DNA of 64,000 nt, taken from the NCBI RefSeq assembly GCF_003350325.1, contig NZ_QLYZ01000001.1, forward strand, positions 248,001 to 312,000, written 5' to 3'. The notes beneath the pieces were generated by a model that worked only from the letters and a program-made list of their open reading frames with translations, did no database searches and was not told the DNA's origin. This document shows positions 57,327 to 64,000 of the stretch, piece after piece (position 1 is the stretch's first letter; each line of letters opens with the position of its first letter). The position numbers and the translations under genes were made by a program. The stretch comes from Vibrio rhodolitus. GTDB lineage: Bacteria; Pseudomonadota; Gammaproteobacteria; Enterobacterales; Vibrionaceae.

Positions 57327-58919
57327 TTGATCTCTACTGCTAATATCACGCAACAATTTGGCGCGAAGCCACTATTTGAAAATATCTCAGTTAAATTCGG
57401 CGAAGGTAACCGTTACGGTCTTATCGGCGCGAATGGCTGTGGTAAGTCAACGTTTATGAAAATTCTTAGTGGCGAGCTTGAGCCGACCAGCGGTAACGTA
57501 AGCTACGACCCAAATGAACGTGTTGCAAAGCTAAACCAGGATCAGTTCGCTTACGAGCAGTACACAGTTATCGATACTGTAATCATGGGTTACAAAGAAC
57601 TGTGGGAAGTAAAGCAAGAGCGTGACCGTATCTACTCTCTAGCTGAAATGAGCGAAGAAGACGGTATGAAGGTTGCCGACCTAGAAGTTCAGTTCGCTGA
57701 GATGGACGGTTACATGGCTGAATCTAAAGCGGGTGAACTGCTACTAGCGGTAGGTATTCCACTAGAACAGCACTACGGTCTTATGAGCGAAGTGGCACCA
57801 GGCTGGAAACTGCGTGTGCTACTGGCACAGGTTCTATTCGCTGACCCACACATCATGCTACTAGACGAACCAACCAACAACTTGGATATGGACACTATCC
57901 GTTGGTTGGAAGAGACGCTAAACCAACGTAACTGCACGATGATCATCATCTCGCACGACCGTCACTTCCTAAACTCAGTATGTACCCACATGGCTGACTT
58001 AGACTACGGTGAACTGCGTCTTTACCCTGGTAACTACGACGAGTACATGACTGCGGCGAGCCAAGCACGTGAACGTCTACTTTCTGACAATGCTAAGAAG
58101 AAAGCACAAATTGCTGAGCTACAAACATTCGTAGCGCGTTTCTCTGCAAACGCATCAAAAGCAAAACAAGCAACGTCACGTGCGAAACAGATCGATAAGA
58201 TCCAACTAGACGAAGTAAAAGCATCTAGCCGTCAAAACCCATTTATTCGTTTTGAACAATCTAAAGAGCTATTCCGTAACGCTCTAGAAGTTGAAAACCT
58301 AAGCCAAGGTTTTGAAGAAGACTTGTTTGCTAACTTCAATGCAATTTTCGAAGTGGGCGAGCGTGTTGCTATCATCGGTGAGAACGGTGTTGGTAAGACG
58401 ACACTGCTTAACACACTGGCAGGTGTGCTAGAGCCACGTACAGGCGCATACAAGTGGTCTGAAAACTCTAATATCGGTTACTACGCTCAAGATCACGCAC
58501 ATGATTTTGAAGAAGACTTGAAACTGATGGATTGGATGGGTCAATGGCGCCAAGAAGGCGACGACGAGCAAGTATTACGTAGCTTCCTAGGTCGTATGCT
58601 ATTTGGTCAAGACGACATTAAGAAGTCAGTAAAAGTACTGTCTGGTGGTGAGCAAGGTCGTATGCTGCTTGGTAAGCTAATGATGCAAAAACCAAATATG
58701 CTGCTAATGGACGAACCAACTAACCACATGGATATGGAATCTATCGAATCATTGAACACGGCGTTAGAGCAGTACAAAGGTACGCTATTCTTCGTATCGC
58801 ATGACCGTGTATTCGTAGACTCACTCGCAACCCGCATCCTAGAAATCCGTGACGGTAAGATCCACGATTTCCGCGGTACATACGCAGAGTTCCTACAAGC
58901 GCGCGGTATTCAAGGTTAA
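57327..58919 (+). CDS. ybiT: ABC-F family ATPase YbiT
   Basis: A 530-residue soluble ABC-F protein with two ABC domains and no membrane part: Walker [10 protein letters not shown] near residue 34 and GENGVGKTT near residue 350, Walker [12 protein letters not shown] and [11 protein letters not shown], and the charged linker [24 protein letters not shown] (P-site tRNA-interaction motif region) between them. ABC-F proteins act on the ribosome. The length and alignment to E. coli YbiT as I recall it fix the start at the TTG at 57327, a rare start codon. Codon use is strongly biased to CTA/CGT/AAC, suggesting high expression. A terminator follows. Confidence 0.93.
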   Translation: MISTANITQQFGAKPLFENISVKFGEGNRYGLIGANGCGKSTFMKILSGELEPTSGNVSYDPNERVAKLNQDQFAYEQYTVIDTVIMGYKELWEVKQERDRIYSLAEMSEEDGMKVADLEVQFAEMDGYMAESKAGELLLAVGIPLEQHYGLMSEVAPGWKLRVLLAQVLFADPHIMLLDEPTNNLDMDTIRWLEETLNQRNCTMIIISHDRHFLNSVCTHMADLDYGELRLYPGNYDEYMTAASQARERLLSDNAKKKAQIAELQTFVARFSANASKAKQATSRAKQIDKIQLDEVKASSRQNPFIRFEQSKELFRNALEVENLSQGFEEDLFANFNAIFEVGERVAIIGENGVGKTTLLNTLAGVLEPRTGAYKWSENSNIGYYAQDHAHDFEEDLKLMDWMGQWRQEGDDEQVLRSFLGRMLFGQDDIKKSVKVLSGGEQGRMLLGKLMMQKPNMLLMDEPTNHMDMESIESLNTALEQYKGTLFFVSHDRVFVDSLATRILEIRDGKIHDFRGTYAEFLQARGIQG

Positions 58920-58962
58920 TTATCTTAGTTAGCTTTTAACAAATTAAGTAACGCACAAATCG

Positions 58963-58993
58963 AAAGGGCTAGTTTTACGACTAGCCCTTTTTT
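58963..58993 (+). terminator. Rho-independent terminator of ybiT
   Basis: A perfect 10-bp stem AAAGGGCTAG / CTAGCCCTTT around an 8-base loop, followed by TTTT. Confidence 0.88.
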
Positions 58994-59027
58994 GTACACG
59001 TTGTTTGTATGCGTTGATTGGTAAAGA

Positions 59028-60938
59028 CTAGTAACGGAACTGCGCGACAAGTTGTCCTAGTTTCTGGTTAACATCTTGCACTTGATTGCTGTACTTGACC
59101 GAATCTTGCACTTCATTGTAGGTATCGCTTGCCAGAGAGGCGATATGAGTAATATTGCGATCGATTTCTCCCGAAACCATGGACTGTTCTTCTGAAGCCG
59201 TTGCAATTTGAGTATTCATATTAAATAGTTCTTCAATTTGCTGGTTAACCGTATCAATCGCCGAGACTACTTGCTGCGTATCTTGCATGGTTGACTCTGC
59301 CTGCTGTTGGCTATCCGCCATACGCGACACCGTCGATTGAATTTGATTTGACAGGTTGTTGATTGTCGATTCAATTTGTCTGGTGGAATTATCGGTCTTC
59401 ATTGAGAGATCACGCACCTCATCAGCAACGACAGCAAATCCTCTGCCATGCTCACCTGCGCGCGCCGCTTCAATCGCTGCGTTAAGCGCTAATAGGTTAG
59501 TTTGCTCGGCAATACCTTGGATCGTCGCCATAACGGTATTTATCTCGCGGCTTTGCTCCTCCAATTGCTCTATTAACGTTTGTGAACTAGCTATATCGCT
59601 TGCCAGCGTCTCCATACTTGAGCTTGCTTGCTGAGTGATATCTCTCGCTAAGCTTGACGCGTCTTTCATATGTGAGGCACTCACAGCTGCGTGTTCAATG
59701 TTAGAGGTGATCTCATTGCTGGTTTGCACCAGTTCATTGATTGCGGTAGCAACAGATTCGGACTCTAGCTTTTGCTGCTCGGCGTTATCCATACTTTTCG
59801 ATGCCGCTTCTGTACTGAGTTGCGAGCTTTCACTCAACACTTCTTTGGCTGAAGCAACATCTTTAATCAATATATGCAGCTTGGATGTAAAGGTATCAAA
59901 TGAGTTTGCTAATTGTGCCAATTCATCATTACCAGAGGCATTCATACGCACGGTAAGATCACCATTGCCACTGGCGATATCACGCATCATATTGTTGATA
60001 TGTGCAATGCGCTTGATGATGCTTCGACCGATGACCATCAGTAGACCAGACAACACCAAAGCTAATAGCGCGCCAAAGATATGCAATTGCATCTTTACTT
60101 TGTCTGCCGCAACCAGAATCGCAGCTTCTATATCACCTTGCATAGCAAGGATCTCTTCCTCAGTTTTGTGTACAGCAGAACGAAGTTCACCTCGTAGACC
60201 TTCATTAGGTGTCAGCCCGAGCTTGATGTTGGCTTCAAAAAGCGCCACCAGTGAATCTTGGTAGCGATTAAATCCAGTCTGAAGTACATGGACATAACCA
60301 AATTGCTGGTAAAAGGTCTGTAATGACTGCGCCAATTCTAGTTCAGTTTGATTAGATGGATAGGCGAGATAGTGGAAATCTTTTTCTAGCAGTTCTGATA
60401 ACGCTATCTTGGCTTCAAGACTATTGAGCGCGACCACTTCTTCACGTAGTGCACTGCGTGAAGTATTCAAATTATCAATCAGTGAACTACCACTGGTTTT
60501 TGAGTCGATAAGCTCAATTTGTGCGACGAGTTGTTCAAATTTATTCCCATATTGTTGTAGCGTTGAGGTAATTACGTTCAGCCTGCCATCAAGCTCTAAG
60601 CCATGCTGTTTGATTCGCGTGTCTAAATCGGTCAGGCGATTGGTTAGCTTGCTATAGGTTTGCTCGAATCGTGCTTGGTACTTGGTATCATGGCGAGCGA
60701 GGAAATCTTTTTCATGGCGTCTTAGCGTCAGCAAGTCAACTTCAGCTTCAGCATTTTCAACCGAAGCAAGTTCAAGCTCGTGCATGTTGTCGAGACTTTG
60801 CTGTTCAAATAAACCATAACAGACAACACCAATGAGAAGGATGATATTAATGGCAAGCAGTTTTGCTTTTATCGTGAGTCGATTAAGTAGACTGGTGTTG
60901 CTGGATTGATTATGTAGCGCAAGATGTTCTTGAGACAT
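59028..60938 (-). CDS. Methyl-accepting chemotaxis protein
   Basis: A 636-residue receptor: membrane segment about 25-45, a long helical periplasmic sensor (about 50-285, with the opening of a helical-bimodular type), second membrane segment about 288-308, HAMP, and a signalling tip [20 protein letters not shown] near residue 485. A strong AGGGGG ribosome site precedes the ATG. The ligand is unknown. A long open frame on the opposite strand within it is an artefact. Confidence 0.92.
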   Translation of the reverse strand: MSQEHLALHNQSSNTSLLNRLTIKAKLLAINIILLIGVVCYGLFEQQSLDNMHELELASVENAEAEVDLLTLRRHEKDFLARHDTKYQARFEQTYSKLTNRLTDLDTRIKQHGLELDGRLNVITSTLQQYGNKFEQLVAQIELIDSKTSGSSLIDNLNTSRSALREEVVALNSLEAKIALSELLEKDFHYLAYPSNQTELELAQSLQTFYQQFGYVHVLQTGFNRYQDSLVALFEANIKLGLTPNEGLRGELRSAVHKTEEEILAMQGDIEAAILVAADKVKMQLHIFGALLALVLSGLLMVIGRSIIKRIAHINNMMRDIASGNGDLTVRMNASGNDELAQLANSFDTFTSKLHILIKDVASAKEVLSESSQLSTEAASKSMDNAEQQKLESESVATAINELVQTSNEITSNIEHAAVSASHMKDASSLARDITQQASSSMETLASDIASSQTLIEQLEEQSREINTVMATIQGIAEQTNLLALNAAIEAARAGEHGRGFAVVADEVRDLSMKTDNSTRQIESTINNLSNQIQSTVSRMADSQQQAESTMQDTQQVVSAIDTVNQQIEELFNMNTQIATASEEQSMVSGEIDRNITHIASLASDTYNEVQDSVKYSNQVQDVNQKLGQLVAQFRY

Positions 60939-61047
60939 GGATATCCCCCTAGAGTCTGACGTTTAATGACCGCTTTGGAAATTTTTGTGATCGCGGATAT
61001 TAAACTAATAGCATTAGGGCGCGTTTTTGCAATGATAGTGTGAAATG

Positions 61048-61075
61048 AAAAGCCCCTAGATAACTAGGGGCTTTG
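61048..61075 (-). terminator. Rho-independent terminator of fdhD
   Basis: On the minus strand a stem AAAGCCCCTAG / CTAGGGGCTTT around an ATAA-type loop, followed by TCATTTC. It lies just after the fdhD stop. Confidence 0.8.
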
Positions 61076-61078
61076 GGG

Positions 61079-61909
61079 TTATTCTGCTTGTTCACCTTTG
61101 ACATCAAAAGTGATTTTCTCTGCGCCAGTAAACACTTGGAAGCGTAAACCTTTAGCGCGCGCAATGGTGGTAATACCAAACTTACGCGCTAAATCTAGCC
61201 CCATTTGTGTTACGCCAGAGCGAGAAAGCAATACAGGAATCCCCATCTGTGCGACTTTGATCACCATCTCAGAGGTTAAGCGACCAGTGGTGTAGAAAAT
61301 CTTATCTTCACCGCTTTCTTCGTTAATCCACATTTCACCGGCGAGAGTATCAACTGCGTTGTGACGACCGACATCTTCGACAAATGACAGCACTTGATCG
61401 CCTTTACACACCGCACAGCCATGTACAGCGCCGGCTTTTTTGTAGGTATCATTGTAATGAGTCAATGCTTCAAGCGCGGTATAGATTTCTGATTGCTTAA
61501 GTGGTGTTTGCGGGACTTGATAATTTTCAAGTTGCTTCATTACATTACCGTACATAGTGCCTTGACCACACCCGGACGTAACGGTTTTCTTTTTGAGCGC
61601 GCCTTCAACATGCTCGGTGTTCTCTTTCGTAATGACTGCAGCGCTGCTGGTTTCCCAATCGATAATCACCGACTCAATCGCGTTTGGATCCGATAGGAAA
61701 CTTTGGTTCTTCAAGTAACCTAAAACCAAAGACTCTGGGCGTGACCCCAAAGTCATTAACGTAACCACTTCTTTCCAGTTCAACATTACCGTAAGAGGGC
61801 GCTCACACGCGATCTGTTTGGTAAGCTTTTCGCCGTATTCGTCGTATACCTCAACTTCGATAGTTTGTAATGGATTCTCACTGGTTTTAATTATATTTGG
61901 TTTAACCAC
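61079..61909 (-). CDS. fdhD: Formate dehydrogenase sulfurtransferase
   Basis: FdhD transfers sulfur from IscS to the molybdenum (or tungsten) cofactor, which formate dehydrogenase requires. The C-terminal region HNAVDTLAG after a VEDVGRH motif and the TSGCGQG segment identify the family. The E. coli CxxC pair reads CGQG here, with only one cysteine; a CAVC lies about 50 residues later. I prefer the GTG at 61909, with an AGGA site 8 bases upstream, to the ATG at 61972, which has none. A sigma54-like promoter (61986-62001) then gives a leader of about 66 bases. Confidence 0.87.
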   Translation of the reverse strand: MVKPNIIKTSENPLQTIEVEVYDEYGEKLTKQIACERPLTVMLNWKEVVTLMTLGSRPESLVLGYLKNQSFLSDPNAIESVIIDWETSSAAVITKENTEHVEGALKKKTVTSGCGQGTMYGNVMKQLENYQVPQTPLKQSEIYTALEALTHYNDTYKKAGAVHGCAVCKGDQVLSFVEDVGRHNAVDTLAGEMWINEESGEDKIFYTTGRLTSEMVIKVAQMGIPVLLSRSGVTQMGLDLARKFGITTIARAKGLRFQVFTGAEKITFDVKGEQAE

Positions 61910-61985
61910 GTTTATTCCTATTGTTGTTCGTTCATCAGACAAGCGATGAGGGAATGAAGTTACTGTCATCATAATACATTAAACT

Positions 61986-62001
61986 AGCAATAACCGTTCC
62001 T
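61986..62001 (-). promoter_or_regulatory. Sigma54-type -24/-12 promoter of fdhD
   Basis: On the minus strand AGGAACGGTTATTGCT matches the sigma54 consensus at 10 of 12 fixed positions with exact GG-N10-GC spacing. Its position supports the shorter fdhD start. No copy of the TGCGACA repeat is seen close by. Confidence 0.5.
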
Positions 62002-62045
62002 AATCGTTACAGAAATCCTGCTTAGAGATAAAATGCCTATAATTA

Positions 62046-62061
62046 GGGAATGAAAATTGCT
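62046..62061 (+). promoter_or_regulatory. Weak sigma54-type promoter of the DUF3305 gene
   Basis: GGGAATGAAAATTGCT matches the sigma54 consensus at 9 of 12 fixed positions with GG-N10-GC spacing, about 58 bases before the ATG at 62119. The weaker match may be chance. Confidence 0.35.
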
Positions 62062-62118
62062 TAACAGAGCGTAAAAGAAACGACTCAAACGAGAATCAAA
62101 TTCTGAGCATGGTGAATT

Positions 62119-62568
62119 ATGTCTACTATAACGCTTGAAAAAACAGAACAGCATTGGCCGATAGAGTGTGAACTGACGGCAAAAGAAGTGTCTATGGGAA
62201 AATGGACGACGATTCAACAGCAACTAACCGGTTTCAATCTTAAACCTGAGCAGCAAAGTGATCGTCTAGTGTTACTGCAACTGCATAAAGACGAGCGTAC
62301 CGAGTACCGCTTTAATTTAAGCTCACAACAGCCTAAGCTTTTCTTAGTACTGGACACCTTTGACGGTGAAGATAATCCAAAGATCGTGACATTAACGGCT
62401 TCTCAGAGCGTTGCATCGCGTTATATGGATGGCGATTATCTCGTACTATCAAATGATATGCCGTTAGCAATTCATGCTTGGATGGAAGCCTTTATAGGGC
62501 GTCATGGTGAGCTATTAGAAGTAAGACGTAAAAAACGCGCAGGAGCGGGTCGATCAAATGGTAACTAG
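62119..62568 (+). CDS. Formate dehydrogenase-locus protein, DUF3305 type
   Basis: A 149-residue soluble protein with a basic end (RRKKRAGAGRSNGN). Size, position and segments such as WPIECELTAKE match DUF3305, a family I know only from formate dehydrogenase loci. Its function is unknown. It overlaps the following gene by 11 bases, so they are translated together. Confidence 0.75.
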   Translation: MSTITLEKTEQHWPIECELTAKEVSMGKWTTIQQQLTGFNLKPEQQSDRLVLLQLHKDERTEYRFNLSSQQPKLFLVLDTFDGEDNPKIVTLTASQSVASRYMDGDYLVLSNDMPLAIHAWMEAFIGRHGELLEVRRKKRAGAGRSNGN

Positions 62569-63187
62569 TTTTATTAGCCGCTGGTCTAAGCGAAAGTTAG
62601 ACGAAAAAGCTAAAGAGTTATTGAGTACAGAAGAGACTCAAGTTGCGGTTAAAGCAAATGAAAATAGCGATGAGATAAACGCTGAGCTTTCAACGCCTAT
62701 TGATGAATCGCAACCAGCGATTGCTGCATCGGAAACTGAGACCGGAGCGATGGCAGCGAATGATGCTGACAAGCCGGAAGAGATGTCGATTGCGAATCTA
62801 TTGGTTTCAGAAGCAGAGCAAAGTGTTAAGAAAGCGGCACTGCGTAAACTGTTTCTATCAGAAGAGTTTAACGTGCGTGATGGTTTAGATGACTATGACG
62901 AAGACTACAGCAATCTTAAGACCCTATCTCAGAGCGTGGCAGAAACCTTGCGTGATTGGGTAAAAGAACAGCCAGAAGAAGCGTCAGAGAAAGAACAAGC
63001 TATTGCCGCTGCGCCTGAAGCAGAAGACGCTGAAGTTACGGACAGTGCCACAGATGAAAATACTTCTGTGGCAGACGAGTCGATGGAAGAATCCATTAGC
63101 GACAGCCAAGAGCTTAATGTCGAGACTGCCAACGCTGATACTGACGACCTAAATGGGGAAGGTGAGACAAAATATACCACACAATAA
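62558..63187 (+). CDS. Formate dehydrogenase-locus protein, DUF3306 type
   Basis: A 209-residue acidic protein. The conserved part is the first 25 residues (SFISRWSKRKLD) and about 85-135 (VKKAALRKLFLSEEFNVRDGLDDYDEDY in outline), typical of DUF3306. The rest is low-complexity, rich in E, D, S and A, and probably disordered. Its function is unknown; it always pairs with a DUF3305 gene. A terminator follows. Confidence 0.75.
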   Translation: MVTSFISRWSKRKLDEKAKELLSTEETQVAVKANENSDEINAELSTPIDESQPAIAASETETGAMAANDADKPEEMSIANLLVSEAEQSVKKAALRKLFLSEEFNVRDGLDDYDEDYSNLKTLSQSVAETLRDWVKEQPEEASEKEQAIAAAPEAEDAEVTDSATDENTSVADESMEESISDSQELNVETANADTDDLNGEGETKYTTQ

Positions 63188-63217
63188 TTAGGTACATTTT
63201 GACTAAATGATTAAGAT

Positions 63218-63252
63218 GCCGATTGCGACAATTTGTCTCAGTCGGCTTTTTT
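63218..63252 (+). terminator. Rho-independent terminator of the DUF3305-DUF3306 unit
   Basis: A long stem, GCCGATTGCGACA paired with TGTCTCAGTCGGC around ATT (one C-T mismatch, one T-G pair), is followed by TTTTTT. The upper part of the stem is the inverted repeat TGCGACA-ATT-TGTCTCA listed separately. Confidence 0.78.
63224..63240. promoter_or_regulatory. Second copy of the TGCGACA inverted repeat
   Basis: TGCGACA-ATT-TGTCTCA differs from the repeat near tupA (50115-50131) at one arm position. It is centred about 80 bases upstream of the -24 element at 63310-63325. It also forms part of a terminator stem, so the resemblance could be coincidental. Confidence 0.4.
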
Positions 63253-63309
63253 GTCTCGTTAGCTTGCTTTGTTTTTAGTTAAGTTGTTGAAAAGTAAAAA
63301 TATAAAAGT

Positions 63310-63325
63310 TGGTACGCCTTTTGCA
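63310..63325 (+). promoter_or_regulatory. Sigma54-type -24/-12 promoter of the Fe-S protein gene
   Basis: TGGTACGCCTTTTGCA matches TGGCACG-N4-TTGCW at 11 of 12 fixed positions with exact GG-N10-GC spacing, 45 bases before the ATG at 63371. This is the best sigma54 match in the window. Confidence 0.7.
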
Positions 63326-63370
63326 ATACGGCATCTAGATAAATTATCCGGTTGCAAACGGAATAGAGCA

Positions 63371-64000
63371 ATGCTTAAACAACTACTACAAGAAGCAACA
63401 TCAAACAATGGTAAAGCAAGACTTTACGCGTTTGAAAACACGGTTGAGCTGACTAACCTAATTCCACCAACAGTGAGCTATGAAAGTGGCGGTAACACCT
63501 TAATTGTTGGTCCTACAGCGATTATTGAAAGTGCGGCGCAACAACTAGAGCAGATGAACAGCCTAACTCTTCTATCAACTGATGGTGAGAAGGGGACACA
63601 CGCAAATCTTTACTTTGCGAATGCAGTTGAAGTATCAGGTTTTCTCGGTGCTTTCGAAGTTCAAACAGTCAATAACTTAATTCGCAGTAACCTAGCAGAA
63701 GTGGCAATTGGTCATGATTGTTTTGATGTCGTACTCGATCTATGTCTGAACAGCTGCATGACTGAAGAAGTGCCTGTACCAGGTTATTACCCAGTTGGTC
63801 GCGGTTATCCAAAATTGGCTGATGCTCTAGAAGAAATTCCGACTCTGATGGGCACATTTGATAAGCCAAAATTCTTCCGTTTAAATACAGATTTGTGTGC
63901 GCATAGCTCTCGTGGCGTTAAAGGCTGTGAGCGTTGTGTCGATGCATGTCCTGCTGGCGCACTATCAAGTCAAGGTAGTGATAAAACTGGTCACCGTATC
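63371..64000 (+). CDS. 4Fe-4S ferredoxin-type protein of formate dehydrogenase locus, N-terminal part
   Basis: An open frame beginning at the ATG at 63371 (GGA about 7 bases upstream) runs off the right edge after 210 codons. The visible part contains a pair of cysteines in DLCLNSC near residue 120 and a clear Fe-S motif CERC-x3-CP (CERCVDACPAGAL near residue 190), with a further cysteine about 10 residues before it. It is probably the ferredoxin-like protein that begins formate dehydrogenase operons in Vibrio, followed by the chaperone and catalytic genes outside the window. Confidence 0.82.
   Translation, partial: MLKQLLQEATSNNGKARLYAFENTVELTNLIPPTVSYESGGNTLIVGPTAIIESAAQQLEQMNSLTLLSTDGEKGTHANLYFANAVEVSGFLGAFEVQTVNNLIRSNLAEVAIGHDCFDVVLDLCLNSCMTEEVPVPGYYPVGRGYPKLADALEEIPTLMGTFDKPKFFRLNTDLCAHSSRGVKGCERCVDACPAGALSSQGSDKTGHRI

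Noticed and set aside
59635..60264. 209-codon open frame on the plus strand inside the chemotaxis receptor gene
   Set aside because: It is a shadow of a real minus-strand gene with clear domains. Its sequence is full of S, A, I and L from reversed helical codons.

Overview
The window is a chromosomal segment of a gamma-proteobacterium, almost certainly Vibrio or a close relative. The evidence is the dense gene packing, the moderate GC content, small proteins of Vibrionaceae-type families (at about 29.1 and 45.0 kb), a fused MobB-MoeA protein, a tungstate (Tup) transporter next to molybdenum-cofactor genes, several chemotaxis and HD-GYP signalling proteins, and the order of a formate dehydrogenase accessory locus. 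I saw no insertion sequence, prophage, CRISPR array, rRNA or tRNA. This is mostly core genome.

Layout. 0-6.5 kb: cobalamin salvage (end of cobS, cobU, cobC) and B12 import (btuC, btuD), separated by an M3 oligopeptidase and astE. 6.5-19.1 kb: housekeeping and small-molecule genes (two GNATs, a MazG-like enzyme, an MFS exporter with a divergent LysR, an Nramp-like carrier, an arginase-family enzyme, rlmF, metA). This stretch includes a gene-poor 0.9 kb (13.7-14.6 kb) with an FNR-box-driven small transcript ending in a strong terminator. 19.2-24 kb: a four-gene export operon (two ABC-2 permeases, HlyD-type adaptor, TolC-type channel) with no ATPase gene and a perfect 22-bp palindrome over its promoter. 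24.2-32.1 kb: a large HD-GYP receptor, small conserved genes and a chemotaxis receptor.

32.2-42.1 kb is a substrate-utilisation island. A TRAP transporter faces a divergent Cache-type histidine kinase, NarL-type regulator and LysR regulator, followed by CoA-transferase, short-chain dehydrogenase and thiolase genes. Together they suggest uptake, sensing and CoA-dependent degradation of a small organic or keto acid. 42.1-45.3 kb holds a sterol-desaturase-family enzyme, a DTW protein, nagK and a DUF2960 gene.

45.3-53.7 kb and 61-64 kb are functionally linked. The first part holds tupABC-mobA-mobB/moeA, divergent from a sigma54-type response regulator and its kinase. The second holds fdhD, two overlapping genes of DUF3305/DUF3306 type and the start of an Fe-S protein gene, all typical of a formate dehydrogenase locus. 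I found four sigma54-like (-24/-12) promoters in front of tupA, fdhD, the DUF3305 gene and the Fe-S gene. I also found a shared inverted repeat, TGCGACA-N3-TGTCKCA, upstream of two of them. The simplest reading is that the two-component system controls tungstate/molybdate uptake, cofactor synthesis and formate dehydrogenase as one sigma54 regulon. Between the two parts lie an MscS channel coupled to an uncharacterised membrane NTPase, ybiT, and a second chemotaxis receptor.
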